Shown in pieces: positions 1-10,499 of a stretch of DNA of 64,000 nucleotides. The notes beneath the pieces were generated by a model, which saw only the letters and a program-made list of their open reading frames with translations, was not told where the DNA came from and did not search any database. Location of the stretch: positions 676,616 to 740,615 of the forward strand of contig VZQC01013712.1 of NCBI GenBank assembly GCA_009823505.1, written 5' to 3'. The stretch's first letter is position 1; each line of letters opens with the position of its first letter. The DNA is from Rhizomys pruinosus. Its lineage: Eukaryota; Chordata; Mammalia; Rodentia; Spalacidae. The position numbers were made by a program, and so were the translations under genes.

Positions 1-39
1 CCTGGCTAAAATGCATCAGTTTAGAAAATATTTTATTAA

Positions 40-235
40 TTGTACGTTATGTATATGAGTGTTTTGCCTGCATGTATGTAAGTGTAACCCATGCACGCAG
101 TGTCCACAGAGGTCAAAAGAGGGTTTCAGATTGAATGGTGCTGGAGTTATGGATGGTTGTTAACTACCATGTGCATGCTGAGAATCAAATCCGGGTCTGC
201 TGGAAGAATAGCAGGTGTTCTTAACCGTTAAGTAA
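40..235 (-). repeat. B3 SINE (B2 superfamily), antisense
   Basis: This is a tRNA-derived rodent SINE read backwards. The antisense tail half (TATGAGTG, then GAGGTCA) comes first. It is followed by the reversed tRNA-like head, in which the A and B boxes appear as the reverse complement of GGTTAAGAGCAC-like sequence. It is diverged and has no coding content. Confidence 0.8.
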
Positions 236-463
236 TCTTTAGAAGTTTTTCTTGGCACTGCTTTTGCTGCATAAGTTTCAGCTTTGTGCTTTTTGTCCAT
301 CTGTTTCTAATTTCCCATTGAATTATTTTAGTTCATAGTTTGTGTCAGAATTCATTACTTAATTTCCAAAAAATTGTTGAATTTTTCCTTTTTTTCTGTT
401 GACTTCTAATTTCATCTCATTGTACTCACATAAAATGTTTTCTTTTTTTGAATCTTGCCCTGA

Positions 464-541
464 GGCTGGGAATGTGTTGGCTAGACTGTTTGCATAACAT
501 GTCCAAGGCCTTGGGTTCCATTCTCAGCACTATAAAAATAA
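464..541 (+). repeat. ID-type SINE, diverged
   Basis: GGCTGGGAATG is followed by AAGGCCTTGGGTTC and ends in CAGCACTATAAAAATA. This is the order of the ID/BC1 tRNA-Ala-derived SINE. Several substitutions in the A-box region suggest an old copy. Confidence 0.65.
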
Positions 542-1094
542 TTTGCCTTGAAACCTGCACTGTGACATTAAGATGACCATGTGATTGCAATTAATGCACA
601 TATTTTTTTTCAAGATTTTGTTTCATATTTGTCTTCTACAGATCTAGAATGCAGCCATGGTGTCCTTTTAATGTCATTCCATACTTACCATTGCCAGTAG
701 CTGACATTAAAATTGGAGAACATCACACCCAGCTTTTTTTTTTTTAAATCCTAATTAAGTTTATTGTGGTTAATTGTCCACAGTATATACATCCATACAA
801 AGATTAAGTGTACACATTAAATATACACATATTTGTTTGTCCATCATTAATTAGTAAAAGCTGGAAAAAATGACAAATTTGGAAATCTATAAGAAACAAT
901 CAAAATTTTAAAATACAAAGGAAACAATTCAGGAAATGACATGTCAAAAAGCTAATAACCACCAGGAAAAAAGTAACAAATGGCAAAAAATAAGTGCTTT
1001 TTATTTTCAGATTCCCTCCCTCATCTCCTCTCAGATTCGCCTCCACCTCCTTCCCCCCCCTTCATATCCTCTAATTTTTTTGTTGTTGCTTTTT
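542..1094. other. Unassigned AT-rich DNA
   Basis: I see no gene or recognisable repeat here. There are poly-T and poly-A runs near 605 and 735 and a pyrimidine-rich patch at 1015-1070. Short open frames at 936-1247 run into the neighbouring SINE and do not look coding. Confidence 0.5.
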
Positions 1095-1208
1095 TCTTGT
1101 TCTTTGAGACAGTTTCACTGTATAACCCTGGATGTCCCAGAACTCACAAAGATCTGCCTGCTTCTCCTGAGTGCTAGGAGTAAAGCATGTGCCACTATGT
1201 CCAACTGT
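1095..1208 (-). repeat. B1 SINE, antisense
   Basis: TTTGAGACAG is followed by antisense B1 sequence through CAGAACTCACAAAGATCTGC and ends in a CATGTGCCAC-type motif, the reversed 7SL-derived head. It is moderately diverged. Confidence 0.8.
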
Positions 1209-1819
1209 GTTTTCTATTTTTTAAGGCCTATGGAGTGTAATTTGTGACCTCCAAATGCTCTTGCAATGTGGGTACATCCTCTTGAGCCTGATCAACCAGT
1301 CTGGTCAACCTACATGGCATCACATCCTTAAAGAAAACTGACTTTCCCTCTCCAGCCATCTGTTGCCAAAATTTCCTGAGCTAGGGCTGGGGCTTCTTGT
1401 CTCCCTCCCTCCTCCAGTCTGGGTTTTGGTCTGGTTCAACCTTGTGCAAGTATTGTGCATGCTGTCACAAGTACTTTAGGTTTGTATGTGCAACTGTCCT
1501 GTAGTGTCTGGAAAACAATTTCTTTGTTTTCATCCACCACCGGTGTCTCTTACAAATCTTTCTGCCCTCTCTTCAATGAAGTTCCCTGAGCCTTGGGAGG
1601 AGGGGTGTGACATAGTTGTCTGATTTAGGGCTGAGAGCTCTGCAGTCTCTTATTCTCTGCACGTTGAAGGATCACAGTCTTACGTTTATCCTTTACAACT
1701 TGTGACTTATCTAGCTACAGATTTTTGGCCCTGATAACATGTCTTGGTATGAGCTCCATCTTGTGAAGCAGCCTTAAATCTAATCAGAAAGTGGGACAAC
1801 AGACTGTCTAAATACAGCG
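1209..1819. other. Unassigned intergenic DNA
   Basis: I recognise no gene or repeat family in this stretch. It is mixed-composition sequence without a long open frame. Confidence 0.45.
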
Positions 1820-1925
1820 TTTTTTTTTTTTTTAAAGCATGGTTTCTGGAATGGGATCAAACTACTGGGGTCCTTGTGCTTCCAAGACAAGCACTTTACT
1901 GATGGAGCTATCTCCCAAATCCCTG
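1820..1925 (-). repeat. ID/B4-type SINE, antisense
   Basis: A poly-T/A run is followed by GGGATCAAACT, CCTTGTGCT and AAGCACTTTACTGATGGAGC. This is the reverse of an ID-like tRNA head. The element sits inside an antisense L1 remnant. Confidence 0.6.
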
Positions 1926-2300
1926 ATTTTTGTTCTTTTATAATAGTCATTCTGACTGGGGTGAAATTATGTTTCATTGTAGTTGTAGGCATGTTTGCTG
2001 GTTTGATTTGGTGATGCTGGGGATCGAACTTTGATTATTTCTTGAATGCTACGAAACGGTTTACTACTAAGCTGGCCTCCTGATGCAGCCTCTTGAGCAC
2101 TGGGGATACAAGCATAAGCCACCATGCTTGGTCCTTATTGTAGTTTTGGTTTACATTTCTTTGATGGTTAATGATGCAGGGTAAGTAAGTTTATTTAGAT
2201 TATTTACCCATTTTAATTGGTTTATTTCCAGTTAAGTATTTTGAGTTCCTTATCTATTTTGAATATGAATGCTCTGTCAAATGAGTTCACTGCAAGAACA
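1926..2300 (-). repeat. L1 remnant (ORF2 3' region), antisense, split by SINEs
   Basis: Segments at 1926-1999 and 2135-2300 match the typical antisense L1 ORF2 C-terminal region, which here reads as T-rich DNA with TTTACATTTCTTTGATGG and TTAATGATG. A B4-like SINE lies between the segments. The copy is old and non-functional. Confidence 0.6.
2000..2134 (-). repeat. B4-like composite SINE, antisense
   Basis: GATGCTGGGGATCGAAC (reversed ID head) is followed by CTGGCCTCCTGATGCAGCC and ends in AAGCCACCATGCTTGG (reversed B1-like end). This is the order of an antisense B4 (ID-B1 fusion). It is strongly diverged. Confidence 0.55.
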
Positions 2301-2969
2301 TCACACCCAGCTTTTTTAAGGGATATGTTTATTCCCCCTGTCCTGTGTTCTTTCCCCTATAAGAAATTCATTTTGGGCAGTGGAATGACATCTATGTGGT
2401 GTTCAGATTGAATGATGCTTTTTCAGCATGTGCAAGTAAGTGATTTCCCATGAGTGAAAGATTGTGAAAGTTGAATCCCAGAGTGAACGTGGCCCAAATA
2501 CATGGTGTTCCTCTGATAGAGGGGGGCTAGTTTTAGTGCACGTCACTGTGTGCAGAAAGAGGGATTTTCAGGTTGCTGTCCTATAATGTGGCCCTTAGAG
2601 CCTCCAGCTTCGGAGACCATGGCCCAGCTTCCCCAATCCTTGGCTGGGTTAATCCAGGATAGGAGAAATAACTGCTGCTTCTGGTTCAGGCACTGTTCAC
2701 TGCTATGCAGCAGTGTGCATGGAAACAACATAGCAGTGCACGGTGTCCCTTGGGAACCATTTGCCTGTGACATGCTTCATGTATCACTATCTGCCTTTCA
2801 GATAACCTTCTTTATGCAGCAGTGCTGCTGAGATCCTATCTGTGCTATTCTTCTACACAATGAGATATAAACAAGTGGATCCAGAGAACTCACACAACGA
2901 TCCATTCATTGTTTCAACGGTATGATGGCTGTAGAATCCTGCTGCTTGGTTGTGGGGTGGGGTTGTTTT
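2301..2969. other. Unassigned intergenic DNA
   Basis: I see no confident gene or repeat. Overlapping short open frames on both strands near 2543-2831 lack any recognisable domain and are treated as chance. Confidence 0.45.
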
Positions 2970-3071
2970 GTGGTTTTTGAGACAAGGTCTCATGTAACAG
3001 GGGTGACTTTGAACACCTAATCCTACTACTTCCACATTCTCTGAGTTCTGGAAATTATGGGTGTGTGCCTG
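2970..3071 (-). repeat. Diverged B1-like SINE, antisense
   Basis: TTTTTGAGACAAGGTCTCAT is followed by weak B1 similarity ending near GGGTGTGTGCCTG. It directly precedes a CT microsatellite and a better B1. Confidence 0.5.
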
Positions 3072-3074
3072 TTT

Positions 3075-3077
<3 letters not shown>

Positions 3078-3136
<59 letters not shown>

Positions 3137-3140
3137 GTCT
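3078..3140 (+). repeat. (CT)n microsatellite
   Basis: About 60 bp of nearly pure CT dinucleotides with two small interruptions. It abuts the tail of the antisense B1 that follows. Confidence 0.95.
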
Positions 3141-3279
3141 TTTTGAGACATGGTTTCCCTGTAGTCCTAGCTGCCCTGGAATTCACTAGGTAGACCAGGC
3201 TGGCCTTGAACTTATGAAGACCTACCTGCATCCGCCTACTGAGTCCTGGAATTAAAGGCATGTGCCACCATGCCAGGCC
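3141..3279 (-). repeat. B1 SINE, antisense
   Basis: It runs from TTTTGAGACATGG through GACCAGGCTGGCCTTGAAC to GCATGTGCCACCATGCC, an essentially full-length antisense B1. Confidence 0.9.
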
Positions 3280-3284
3280 TGATG

Positions 3285-3512
3285 CTTGCTTCTTAACCTG
3301 CTCTTTAATGTCACCATGTGGCAACAAGCTTGAAATGGGCCATTTGCTATAATGGTTCTTATGGGCCCTCCCATATCAATCATCAGTCAAGACACTCTCT
3401 CACACACATGGCCATCAGCCAGTCAGATCAAGGAAATTCTTCAGTTAAGCTTCTCTCTTTCCAGGTAGCTCTTAAGTTATGTCAACTTGGCAATAAAAAC
3501 TAGCCAGCATAC
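3285..3512 (-). repeat. MaLR-like LTR remnant, antisense
   Basis: It ends in ATGTCAACTTGGCAATAAAA and CTAGCCAGCA, the reversed start of the same MaLR-type LTR seen more cleanly at 14743-15137 and 32848-33255. Strong divergence makes the left edge uncertain. Confidence 0.5.
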
Positions 3513-3673
3513 TCCACCCCTTGGATCTTGACACAAAAACATGTCACTTTTAACCAACAGTCTTGTTTATTTGTACCCAATAGCTCATGTTAATATCATA
3601 ATATGAGGTGCAGTGCAACTCTAAAGTCCTACAATCTTTCACTATTCCAATGCCTTAAAAGTTCAGTGTCTTT

Positions 3674-3916
3674 GGGCTGGAGAGGTGACTCAGTAGATAA
3701 GAGCACTGGATGCTCTCATAAACGATCCAGGTTTGAATCCCAGTACCCACATGGCAGCTAACAACTGTCTCTAACTGCAGTCCCAGGGCATCCAACACCC
3801 TCTTCTGGCCTCCATGGGCATCACATGACACAGATGCATTTATATACATCCGTGCATAACAGTCATACACATAAACTAAAAATAATTTTTAAAAAGTGAA
3901 AAATAAAAAAATAATG
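3674..3916 (+). repeat. B3 SINE, sense
   Basis: It begins GGGCTGGAGAGGTGACTCAG, has the tRNA-like head, and then CACATGGCAGCTAACAACTG and an A-rich tail. The probable TSD is CAGTGTCTTT at 3664-3673 and CAATGTCTTT at 3917-3926 (9 of 10 match). Confidence 0.85.
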
Positions 3917-3945
3917 CAATGTCTTTTTAAAAATACAAAGTCTCA

Positions 3946-4163
3946 GTGCTGGAGAGATTGCTCAGTGGTTAAGAGCACTGGATGCTCTTGCAGACAATAT
4001 GGGTTGGGCTCCCAGGACCCATATGGCAGCTAACAACTGTCTGTAACTCCAGTTCCAAGGGATCCAATGTCCTCTTTTGACCTCCAAGGCCATTGTACAA
4101 CATGGATGTTCTTACATACATGAAGGAAATTCACTCATACACATAAAAAATAAAATGATTTTT
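3946..4163 (+). repeat. B3 SINE, sense
   Basis: It begins GTGCTGGAGAGATTGCTCAG and keeps the same internal order as the preceding B3, ending in ACACATAAAAAATAAAA. The two sense copies lie about 30 bp apart but have different bodies, so they are separate insertions. Confidence 0.85.
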
Positions 4164-4232
4164 TGAGTTCAAAATCTCTTAACTGTGGGCTTCTGTAAAA
4201 TCAAAAGCAAGTTATAAGCTGGGCATGATGGC

Positions 4233-4591
4233 TGTGGTGGTTTGAATGAGTGTCCCCCATAGGCTGTAAGTATTCAGATATTTGTCTTCATTTATTGGCA
4301 CTGTTTTTGGAGGTCTTAGAAGGTGTGGCCGTGCTAGAGGGAGTATGTCACTGGGGGCAGGCTTAGTGAGTTTAACAAGCCTGGTGGTCTCCAGTTGCCC
4401 TCTCTCTGTTTACTGTGCTCTTTGCGAGATGTGACCCTTGGCATGCTGCTCAAGATCCAGCCGCCATGCCTCCCGCCAGAATGGACTCTAATTCCCTGGA
4501 ACCGTCAATCGTAAGCTCAAATAAACTCATCCTTTCATAAGTTCCTTTGGTCATGGTGTTTTATCACAGCAACAGAAAAGTGACTAATACA
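4233..4591 (+). repeat. MaLR 5' LTR
   Basis: It starts TGTGGTGGTTTGAATGAG and ends GTGACTAATACA, with the polyadenylation signal AATAAA at about 4519. The same LTR type recurs as a solo copy at 23882-24240. Confidence 0.85.
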
Positions 4592-4863
4592 GTTATTTGG
4601 TACCAGAGAGTGGGCTGTTGGCTGTGAAGAACCTGACCATGTGGATGTTTGGAGAAATGTGGAAGACTTTGGAACTTTGGGCTAGAAAAGCTGTTGACTA
4701 CTGTAAGCAGAGCTTAACAGGCCATTCTAGTAGAAGCCTGGAAGAAAGCATGGCTGAAAAAATGTAGTTCCAGAGGAAAATAAAGACTTAGGCAGCAACT
4801 GGGATATTTTGATAGAGTCTAGCAGCAGTTTGCCCACAGCCCAAATGCTTACCTGATGCTAAG

Positions 4864-5745
4864 TTGAAAAGCAATGGACTGATGTCTTTGGCAGAGGATA
4901 TTTCAAGACAGCCTAACGTAGAAATGGTGGCGTGGCTTTTAATGGTGAATATTGTGCAGATCTACAGTGAAGAAGAGCAGATGTGGCAGAAAGAGATGCA
5001 GAATGTACAGTTTGGATCTGATAAGTGCACTAGGAAGATTAAAGGTGGGGCCAAGGCATGTGACAGAGAGGCTCCCTTTCATAAGGAGACTAAATTGATT
5101 AAGGAGAAGCCTGGAGATTTACAAGTAAACAAAAGAATCAGTACCTTCAGGACAAGACCACATGCAGCTAATCCTCCAACAAGTCCAGGGCAGAGAAAAA
5201 TTGCAAATGTGGTTAAAGTAGGAGAGAGTCCATCCCGAACTTGCAGCCAGATTTGGCAATTTCATTCACGTGGTGCTGGCTTTAGAGGCATGAAGTTTGC
5301 AAGAGTGAAGGGGTCATCAGTTCTTCCTCCACAGTTTCAGAGAGCCACAGAGGCCAGGCAAAGTGCAGCAGGGGCGTCCCTGAATAACGAAGGCCCTGAT
5401 AGGCCATTGTGTGAAGCTGTGAATGTGAAGCCTGGTTGGCAGTGGAGACCCCAAGAAGACATTCGAGACGCCAGACCTGTGAGATATTTGCCAAGGAGAG
5501 CTGCATACAGGGAGTGGTACCGGCCTAAGAAAGAGATGTGTATTGCAAGCAAAGCTGGAAGAGCTGAGCCATCTAAGCCCTTTGGAAGTAAAGTCCTAGA
5601 AGTCGCACATGGAGCTACTGGACTTGGTTTTTGCCCTGCTGGTTTTCGGTCTTGTTTTGGTCCAGTATTTCCTCACTATGCCTCTATTCCTCCCTTTTGG
5701 AATGGGAATGTGTATTCAGTTCCACTGTACATTGGAAGTTTGTAA
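4864..5745 (+). pseudogene. 293-codon open frame inside MaLR internal region
   Basis: An uninterrupted + strand frame covers most of the MaLR internal region. MaLR internals are usually considered non-autonomous relics with at most degenerate gag-like sequence. I do not recognise a retroviral domain: no zinc knuckle CCHC, protease DTG or reverse-transcriptase motif is visible. The predicted product is basic and mixed in composition, with no signal peptide. It is unexpectedly long given the diverged LTRs, but chance openness is possible. Confidence 0.4.
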
Positions 5746-5926
5746 TTTGCCTTTTGATTTTACAGGAGCTTACAGTTAGGAGATTGGCCTGAGTCTCAGA
5801 AGAGACTTTGGACTGTAGACTTTTGAATGGCATTGAAACTGGTAAAGACTATGGGACTTTTAAGGTTGGACTAAATGCATTTTGCATTTTATATGTTCAG
5901 GAGCCTATGGGGGCCTGGGAGTGGAA

Positions 5927-6283
5927 TGTGGTGGTTTGAATGAGTGTCCCCCACAGGCTTTAAGTATTCAGACATTTGTCTCCAGTTGGTGGCACTGTTT
6001 TTGGAGGTCATAGAAGGTGTGGCTATGCTAGAGGAAGTATGTCATTAGGGGCAGGCTTAGTGAGTTTAACAAGCCCTGTGGTCTCTAGTCGCTCTCTCTG
6101 CTTCCTGTGCTCATTGTGAGATGTTACCCTCTGCATGCTGCTCCAGCTCCAGCTGCCATGCCTCCCACCACAATGGACTCTAATTCCCTGGAACCGTCAA
6201 TCATAAGCTCAAATAAACTCTTTCTTTTATAAGTTCCTTTGGTCTTGGTGTTTTATCACAGCAATAGAAAAGTGACTAATACA
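5927..6283 (+). repeat. MaLR 3' LTR
   Basis: TG...CA LTR matching 4233-4591 in order and length (357 versus 359 bp). It is preceded by the purine-rich GGGGGCCTGGGAGTGGAA, a plausible polypurine tract. Confidence 0.85.
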
Positions 6284-6461
6284 GTGGCACATGCTTTTAA
6301 TCCCAGCACTGGGGAGGCAGTGACAGGTGGATTTCTGTGAGTTAAAGGCCATCTTGATCTACAAAATGTATTCAGGCCAGCTGGGACCACAGGAAGACCT
6401 TGTCTCAAAAAGACAAAAAAAAAACAACAACGAGAACAACAGCATCAAAACCCCAAGTTAT

Positions 6462-6617
6462 AGCCAGGCATTGTGAAACCTTTAATCCTAAATCCTAGTC
6501 CCTGGAAGGCAGAGGCATGTGGGTCTCTTGAGTTAGAGATCAGCCTTATAAATATAGGGAGTTCCAGATCAGGCAAGGATGAGACCTTGTCTCAAAAAAA
6601 AAAAAAAAAAAAAAGTT
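6462..6617 (+). repeat. B1 SINE, sense, diverged
   Basis: It runs from GCCAGGCATTGTGAAACC through GGCAGAGGCATGTGGG and GAGACCTTGTCTC to a 20-base A tail. It directly follows the split B1. Confidence 0.8.
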
Positions 6618-6685
6618 TTGAGATCTTACTATCAAAGGGAAGAACTAGGGTATTAGTAGCAATAAAATCAAAGTGAAACCCAAGA

Positions 6686-6790
6686 GCCAGCATGATGAAG
6701 CATACCTTTAATCCCAGCATGTGAAAAACAGGGGCAAGCCCAAGTTTAAGACCAGCCTAGTCTATATAGTGAGATTCCGTCTCAAAACAA
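6686..6790 (+). repeat. B1 SINE, sense, internally deleted
   Basis: GAGCCAGCATGATGAAGC and ACCTTTAATCCCAGCATG are followed by GACCAGCCTAGTCTATATAG and CGTCTCAAAAC. The copy is shorter than a full B1. Confidence 0.75.
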
Positions 6791-7109
6791 CATCAAAAGC
6801 AAGATCTAAAACCCAGCAACCTAACTCAAATACCATAGCTTAGTAGTCAGCATCTGGAACTCACTCATGATCTTCTGGGTTCCAAGGAGCTTGGCTAGCT
6901 CTTCCTCTCCAATTCTGCCATTAACACTGCAGATACCTTATCTCTTAAGCTCAGACTGGCTCTGTTTGACACCTGTCACTGTCCTTGGAAGATGTCCTAT
7001 GGTCCTGACATCTCCAATATCTAGGAGTCTCCACTGAAACTGAGGTAGTAGCATCTTTACTAATGGCTTCTCCTAGAATCTTTTCAGGGATTCCAAACTT
7101 TCCACACAG

Positions 7110-7205
7110 TGCCAAGCTAATCTGTTTCTGGGAAATTTTAAATTGAGGTTCCCTCTTCCCAGGTGGCTCTAGAATGTCAAATTGACAATAAAAAGTAACC
7201 AGTAC
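7110..7205 (-). repeat. MaLR-like LTR remnant, antisense
   Basis: TTGAGGTTCCCTCTTCCCAG is followed by TGTCAAATTGACAATAAAAA and AACCAGTACCC. This resembles the antisense start of the 14743-15137 type LTR. Confidence 0.45.
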
Positions 7206-8570
7206 CCAATGAGTGAAGCAAGAGCCATGATGAAGATGGAGCCACAAATGTGGTAAGAAGACAATTCTTCTAGGCTACGGATGTAAAACTGAAACGGAAT
7301 CTCAGCATACAAAGCTTAAGGGAAATGTTAGGGAAGGTCGAGACATCCCAAGAAATAGTAGAGGATAACAAAACAAGAAGGAAGAGATAGGAGAAAAACT
7401 ACCATTCATCTATCTGTGGTTGTGATATGCTCACACTGGTCTCTGAATGAAGCTATTTTTTGTAAAAAGGAGGGGAACTGACAAACAAGAAAGCCACGAA
7501 GAGATAGTGTGTTCTTTAGGGTTCGACATTCTGGAATAGTTGTAGAGGTGTACCAAACACTAGTTAAAAGAGAGTGATGCAGATTTGATGCTGATGTTAG
7601 AGCAGCAATTTTGAAGAGGTGAGAATGAGCTATACTTGTGTCTTGGCATAAGCTATGGAGTAGAGAAAACTGCAAGTGCAAGACCCTGAGGCAGGTGTGT
7701 GCCTGTTGTGCCCAAGGGACAAGAAAACCTGGAGCAATGAGAAATCACTTTTGTGGGTGATGGGGGCTGTAGTGGGCCCTACTTAGCAGGGGAATAGTAG
7801 AAATGTGACTGGGCTAAAAATGGCTATTGGAGGAAGCCAGGAGGAGGGCTTTACAATGACAGAGGCAAAGGAATGTTGGCACACAGGCTGAGATGGTAGG
7901 AATGAACACATTTAGTGTGTCTAGAATCTCAAGAGTGAGGAGTCTCTCAGCAGAGCAGCAGCACTTTGGCATGACTTTGTGACCTGTGGAAGGGCACACT
8001 GTCTCCACAGAACAGTGGTAACCTGCTGCATACAAATTATTGGATATTAACAGAGGAAAGGTAGAGTGGCTGCAGAAAGTGATTCATCACACGCATTGGC
8101 ACTAACAAGGGAACTCACACACATTTGAACATTCTGGTTCTTTAAAACTCATGCTCCAGAATAAGAGAAGAAAGAAAAAAAAAACCCATACTCCAAAAGA
8201 ATAAACATCTGGTTTGTGTGTAGCTGGACAAAGGCCTTGTGAATATGCATTACATTTTCTGCTTTTCATTTGGGCTCCTTTATCTGTGTTCCAAAAACAT
8301 ATTGCCCTCACCATGTTGTGAATTTTGTGGCAGTGGATGGCTTCCTAATCTTTGTCACCCTAGCTTCTAGCTTACAGTACGCCCCATCCTTAACCTATGG
8401 TTATCTGAGGACATTGATCTGAGATTTGTGGATGTGCCACACTCATTCAGTGGGATGGGAGGGGCAGTTCCTATGGGATACTGCCACACTGTCAGTAGAA
8501 GCAGCCTTCACTCAGCACTGGAAATCTGCCTAAAACCCATGCCCCGCAGCTGTTCCTACATTCATTAGGT
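7206..8570. other. Unassigned, apparently low-repeat DNA
   Basis: I recognise no repeat family or gene here. This is one of the few stretches that may be single-copy. No open frame over 100 codons is present. Confidence 0.4.
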
Positions 8571-8805
8571 CTCTTCTCTCTTACAGAGGCCACCATTTGC
8601 TACTATGGGAACAGAATGGCCTGGGCAAGCACTGGGGGCTGCCTGTGGGATGGCATATATTGGCAGGTACTTTGATCAGACCAGGAAAGGCATTTACCAG
8701 AATCCACTTCACTACCCTTCCCCTGATCTTGGTCATACTTGAGAAGATGATCATGGTTTTAAAAGTTCTTGTGACAAAGGGTTCAAGAAGTAAATAAATC
8801 ACATT
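8571..8805 (+). pseudogene. Possible coding exon or processed fragment, family unknown
   Basis: A pyrimidine-rich stretch ending CTCTTCTCTCTTACAG (to about 8586) is a good 3' splice-acceptor match. After it, a frame starting AGGCCACCATTTGC reads protein-like for about 50 codons. Residues such as GTEWPGQALGAACG and MAYIGRYFDQTRKG have a plausible globular or membrane-edge composition. A TGA interrupts the frame at about 8741; the same frame then runs 16 more codons to TAA, and AATAAA follows at once. I cannot name the gene. It may be a decayed terminal exon, a retrocopy or chance. Confidence 0.35.
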
Positions 8806-8897
8806 GATAGAACTGTTTTAGCCTCTCTAGTTGGGGTCTTAAGTGGTGCCTGTCCTATTAGAACACTACTATTTTCTGAGACAGCTTTCTGTTTTCT

Positions 8898-9148
8898 TTT
8901 TAAATTTTTTTAAATTTTTATTTATTTCTGTATGTGTATGAATGTACTGTCTGCATGCAAGTTTGTGCACCCGTGTCATGCAATGCCGCAGAGGTCAGAA
9001 GAGAGTGTCGGATTCCCCTGGAACTGGAGTTCTCCTGGAATTGAAGTTTTAGACGGTTCTCGGCCACCATGTGGGTGCTGGGGATCGAACCCCGGTCCTC
9101 TGCAAGAGCGGTCGGCTCTCTTAACCGCTAGGCCATCTCTCCAGCCCC
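8898..9148 (-). repeat. Young B3 SINE, antisense, with 16-bp TSD
   Basis: A T-rich tail (8898-8930) is followed by antisense B3 to GCCATCTCTCCAGCCCC. A perfect 16-bp TSD, CAGCTTTCTGTTTTCT, flanks it at 8882-8897 and 9149-9164. The intact TSD indicates a fairly recent insertion. The noisy duplicate after the N at 10953 begins inside this element. Confidence 0.95.
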
Positions 9149-9164
9149 CAGCTTTCTGTTTTCT

Positions 9165-9544
9165 ATCCTACTGAGCTTCACTGTAAATGTAAACACATGC
9201 ACTTTGCATTGGCAATCCCTAAATGTTAATAACAAAGGTCCTTTTTCTGGGTTCATTCACAGTCTCTTTCTTGGGCCTGTGCTTGTCTACTACTCATGTT
9301 GAGCTACCACAGAGAAATGCCTGGTTGAGACTTGGGGGTTCCTGTGCCCTCTGCTGCATGTGATGGGCCTGAGTTCAGAGCCCCTCTGGTTCAGTTTGTC
9401 TAGAATTGGGTACTTCCCTTTCCTGGACTCTCAGAAGAAGGCTACTTAGCACCTCAAATTGGAGAAAAGCCCTAAAGGGTCAGAACTTGTTCCAGCTCAT
9501 GGAAATCCCTTGCTAAATCAATTGGAAGATCAAAAATAAAAGGC
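9165..9544. other. Unassigned intergenic DNA
   Basis: No gene or known repeat is seen. This segment is present again in corrupted form at about 11165-11640. Confidence 0.5.
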
Positions 9545-9716
9545 AGTAGTGCTTAAAAATGTACCATTTATGTATATGAGTGTATTGCCTCCATGTATCT
9601 AAGAGCACCCATGTTATGCAATGCTTGAGAGGGTCAGAAGAGGGAGTTGAACCCCCTGGAACTGAACCCAGGTCCTCTGCAAGAGGACCCAGTGCTCTTA
9701 ACCACTGAGCCCTCTC
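9545..9716 (-). repeat. B3 SINE, antisense
   Basis: TATGTATATGAGTGTATTGC, GGGTCAGAAGAGGGAG and CTCTTAACCACTGAGCC occur in antisense B3 order, with a small internal deletion. Confidence 0.8.
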
Positions 9717-9719
9717 CAT

Positions 9720-10480
9720 TCTCTCCTCCCCACTTTATATCACTGTAATCTATCTCCTTTCCCTTAATATCTCCTCCATTCCCTATGTCCCCATATTAAT
9801 TTACTATTAAATTACTAACATTTATCTAAAGATTTAAAACTAATATCCACATATGAGAGAAAACATGCAACGTTTGCATTTCTGGATCGGGGTTACATCA
9901 TTCAGCAATGACTATTTCTAGTTCTATCCACTTACCTGTGAATTTCATAACTTAATGTTTTAAATTGGTGAACAATATTTTCTTTTGTACATGTAACACA
10001 TTTTTGTTACCCATTTATCAGTTAATAGATAATCTAGGCTGTTTCCATAGCTAGATATTGTGGGTAGGTCTATTTCTAGCTTTAGAAGAACCTCCACACT
10101 GATTTCCAGTGTCTGAAAGAATTTGCTCTCCCATCCGCAGTAATTAAGAATTCTCCTTTCTCCACATCTATGATAACATTTGCTATCATCTGATTTTATT
10201 TTAATCTTAGCTCTATTAAATAGGGTAAGATGAAATCTCACCATAGTTTAAATTTGCATTCACTGGTGGCTAATCAGGTTGAACATTTTTAATGTGTTTC
10301 TCAGACATTTGCATTCCATCTTTTGAGAACTCTCTTAGTACCACGCCCCATTTTAATTGGGTTATTTATGTTTAGTTGATGATTTTCTTATTTATTCTAC
10401 ATATGAAAATGGATTTCTTCTATACATATATGATTAGCAGATTTGGTATTTTTATAGTGTCATAGAGTTCTTGCATATTC
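9720..10480 (-). repeat. L1 ORF2 3' region, antisense, old
   Basis: T-rich sequence follows the usual antisense L1 order: TTTCTGGATCGGGGTTAC, then TTTCCAGTGTCTGAAAG and TTTAAATTTGCATTCACTGG. Many stops are present; this is a dead fragment. Confidence 0.65.
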
Positions 10481-10499
10481 TCTTCCTGATTTGTTTGCA

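Larger units (their letters stand above)
4233..6283 (+). mobile_element. Complete MaLR (ERVL-MaLR) retrotransposon
   Basis: Two LTRs (4233-4591 and 5927-6283), each TG...CA with AATAAA near the 3' end, flank a 1.3-kb internal region. The internal part opens with TTTGGTACCAGAGAGTGGG, which resembles the start of known MaLR internal sequences. A purine-rich tract lies just before the 3' LTR. The TSD is ATGGC/GTGGC (4 of 5). The total of 2,051 bp fits non-autonomous MaLRs. The LTRs differ at roughly a tenth of positions by eye, so the insertion is old. Confidence 0.85.
4217..6425 (+). repeat. B1 SINE split by a MaLR element
   Basis: The B1 head GCTGGGCATGATGGC (4217-4232) continues after the MaLR as GTGGCACATGCTTTTAATCC (6284 onward) and ends in an A-rich tail. 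AAGTTATA flanks both ends (just before 4217 and near 6455), consistent with the B1's own TSD. The order of events is B1 first, MaLR second. Confidence 0.85.

Noticed and set aside
3055..3327. 90-codon minus-strand ORF
   Set aside because: It is antisense B1 plus the CT microsatellite (Arg/Glu repeats).
9060..9130. tRNA gene
   Set aside because: The tRNA-like boxes belong to B3 SINE heads; no complete cloverleaf gene was seen here or at the other SINEs.
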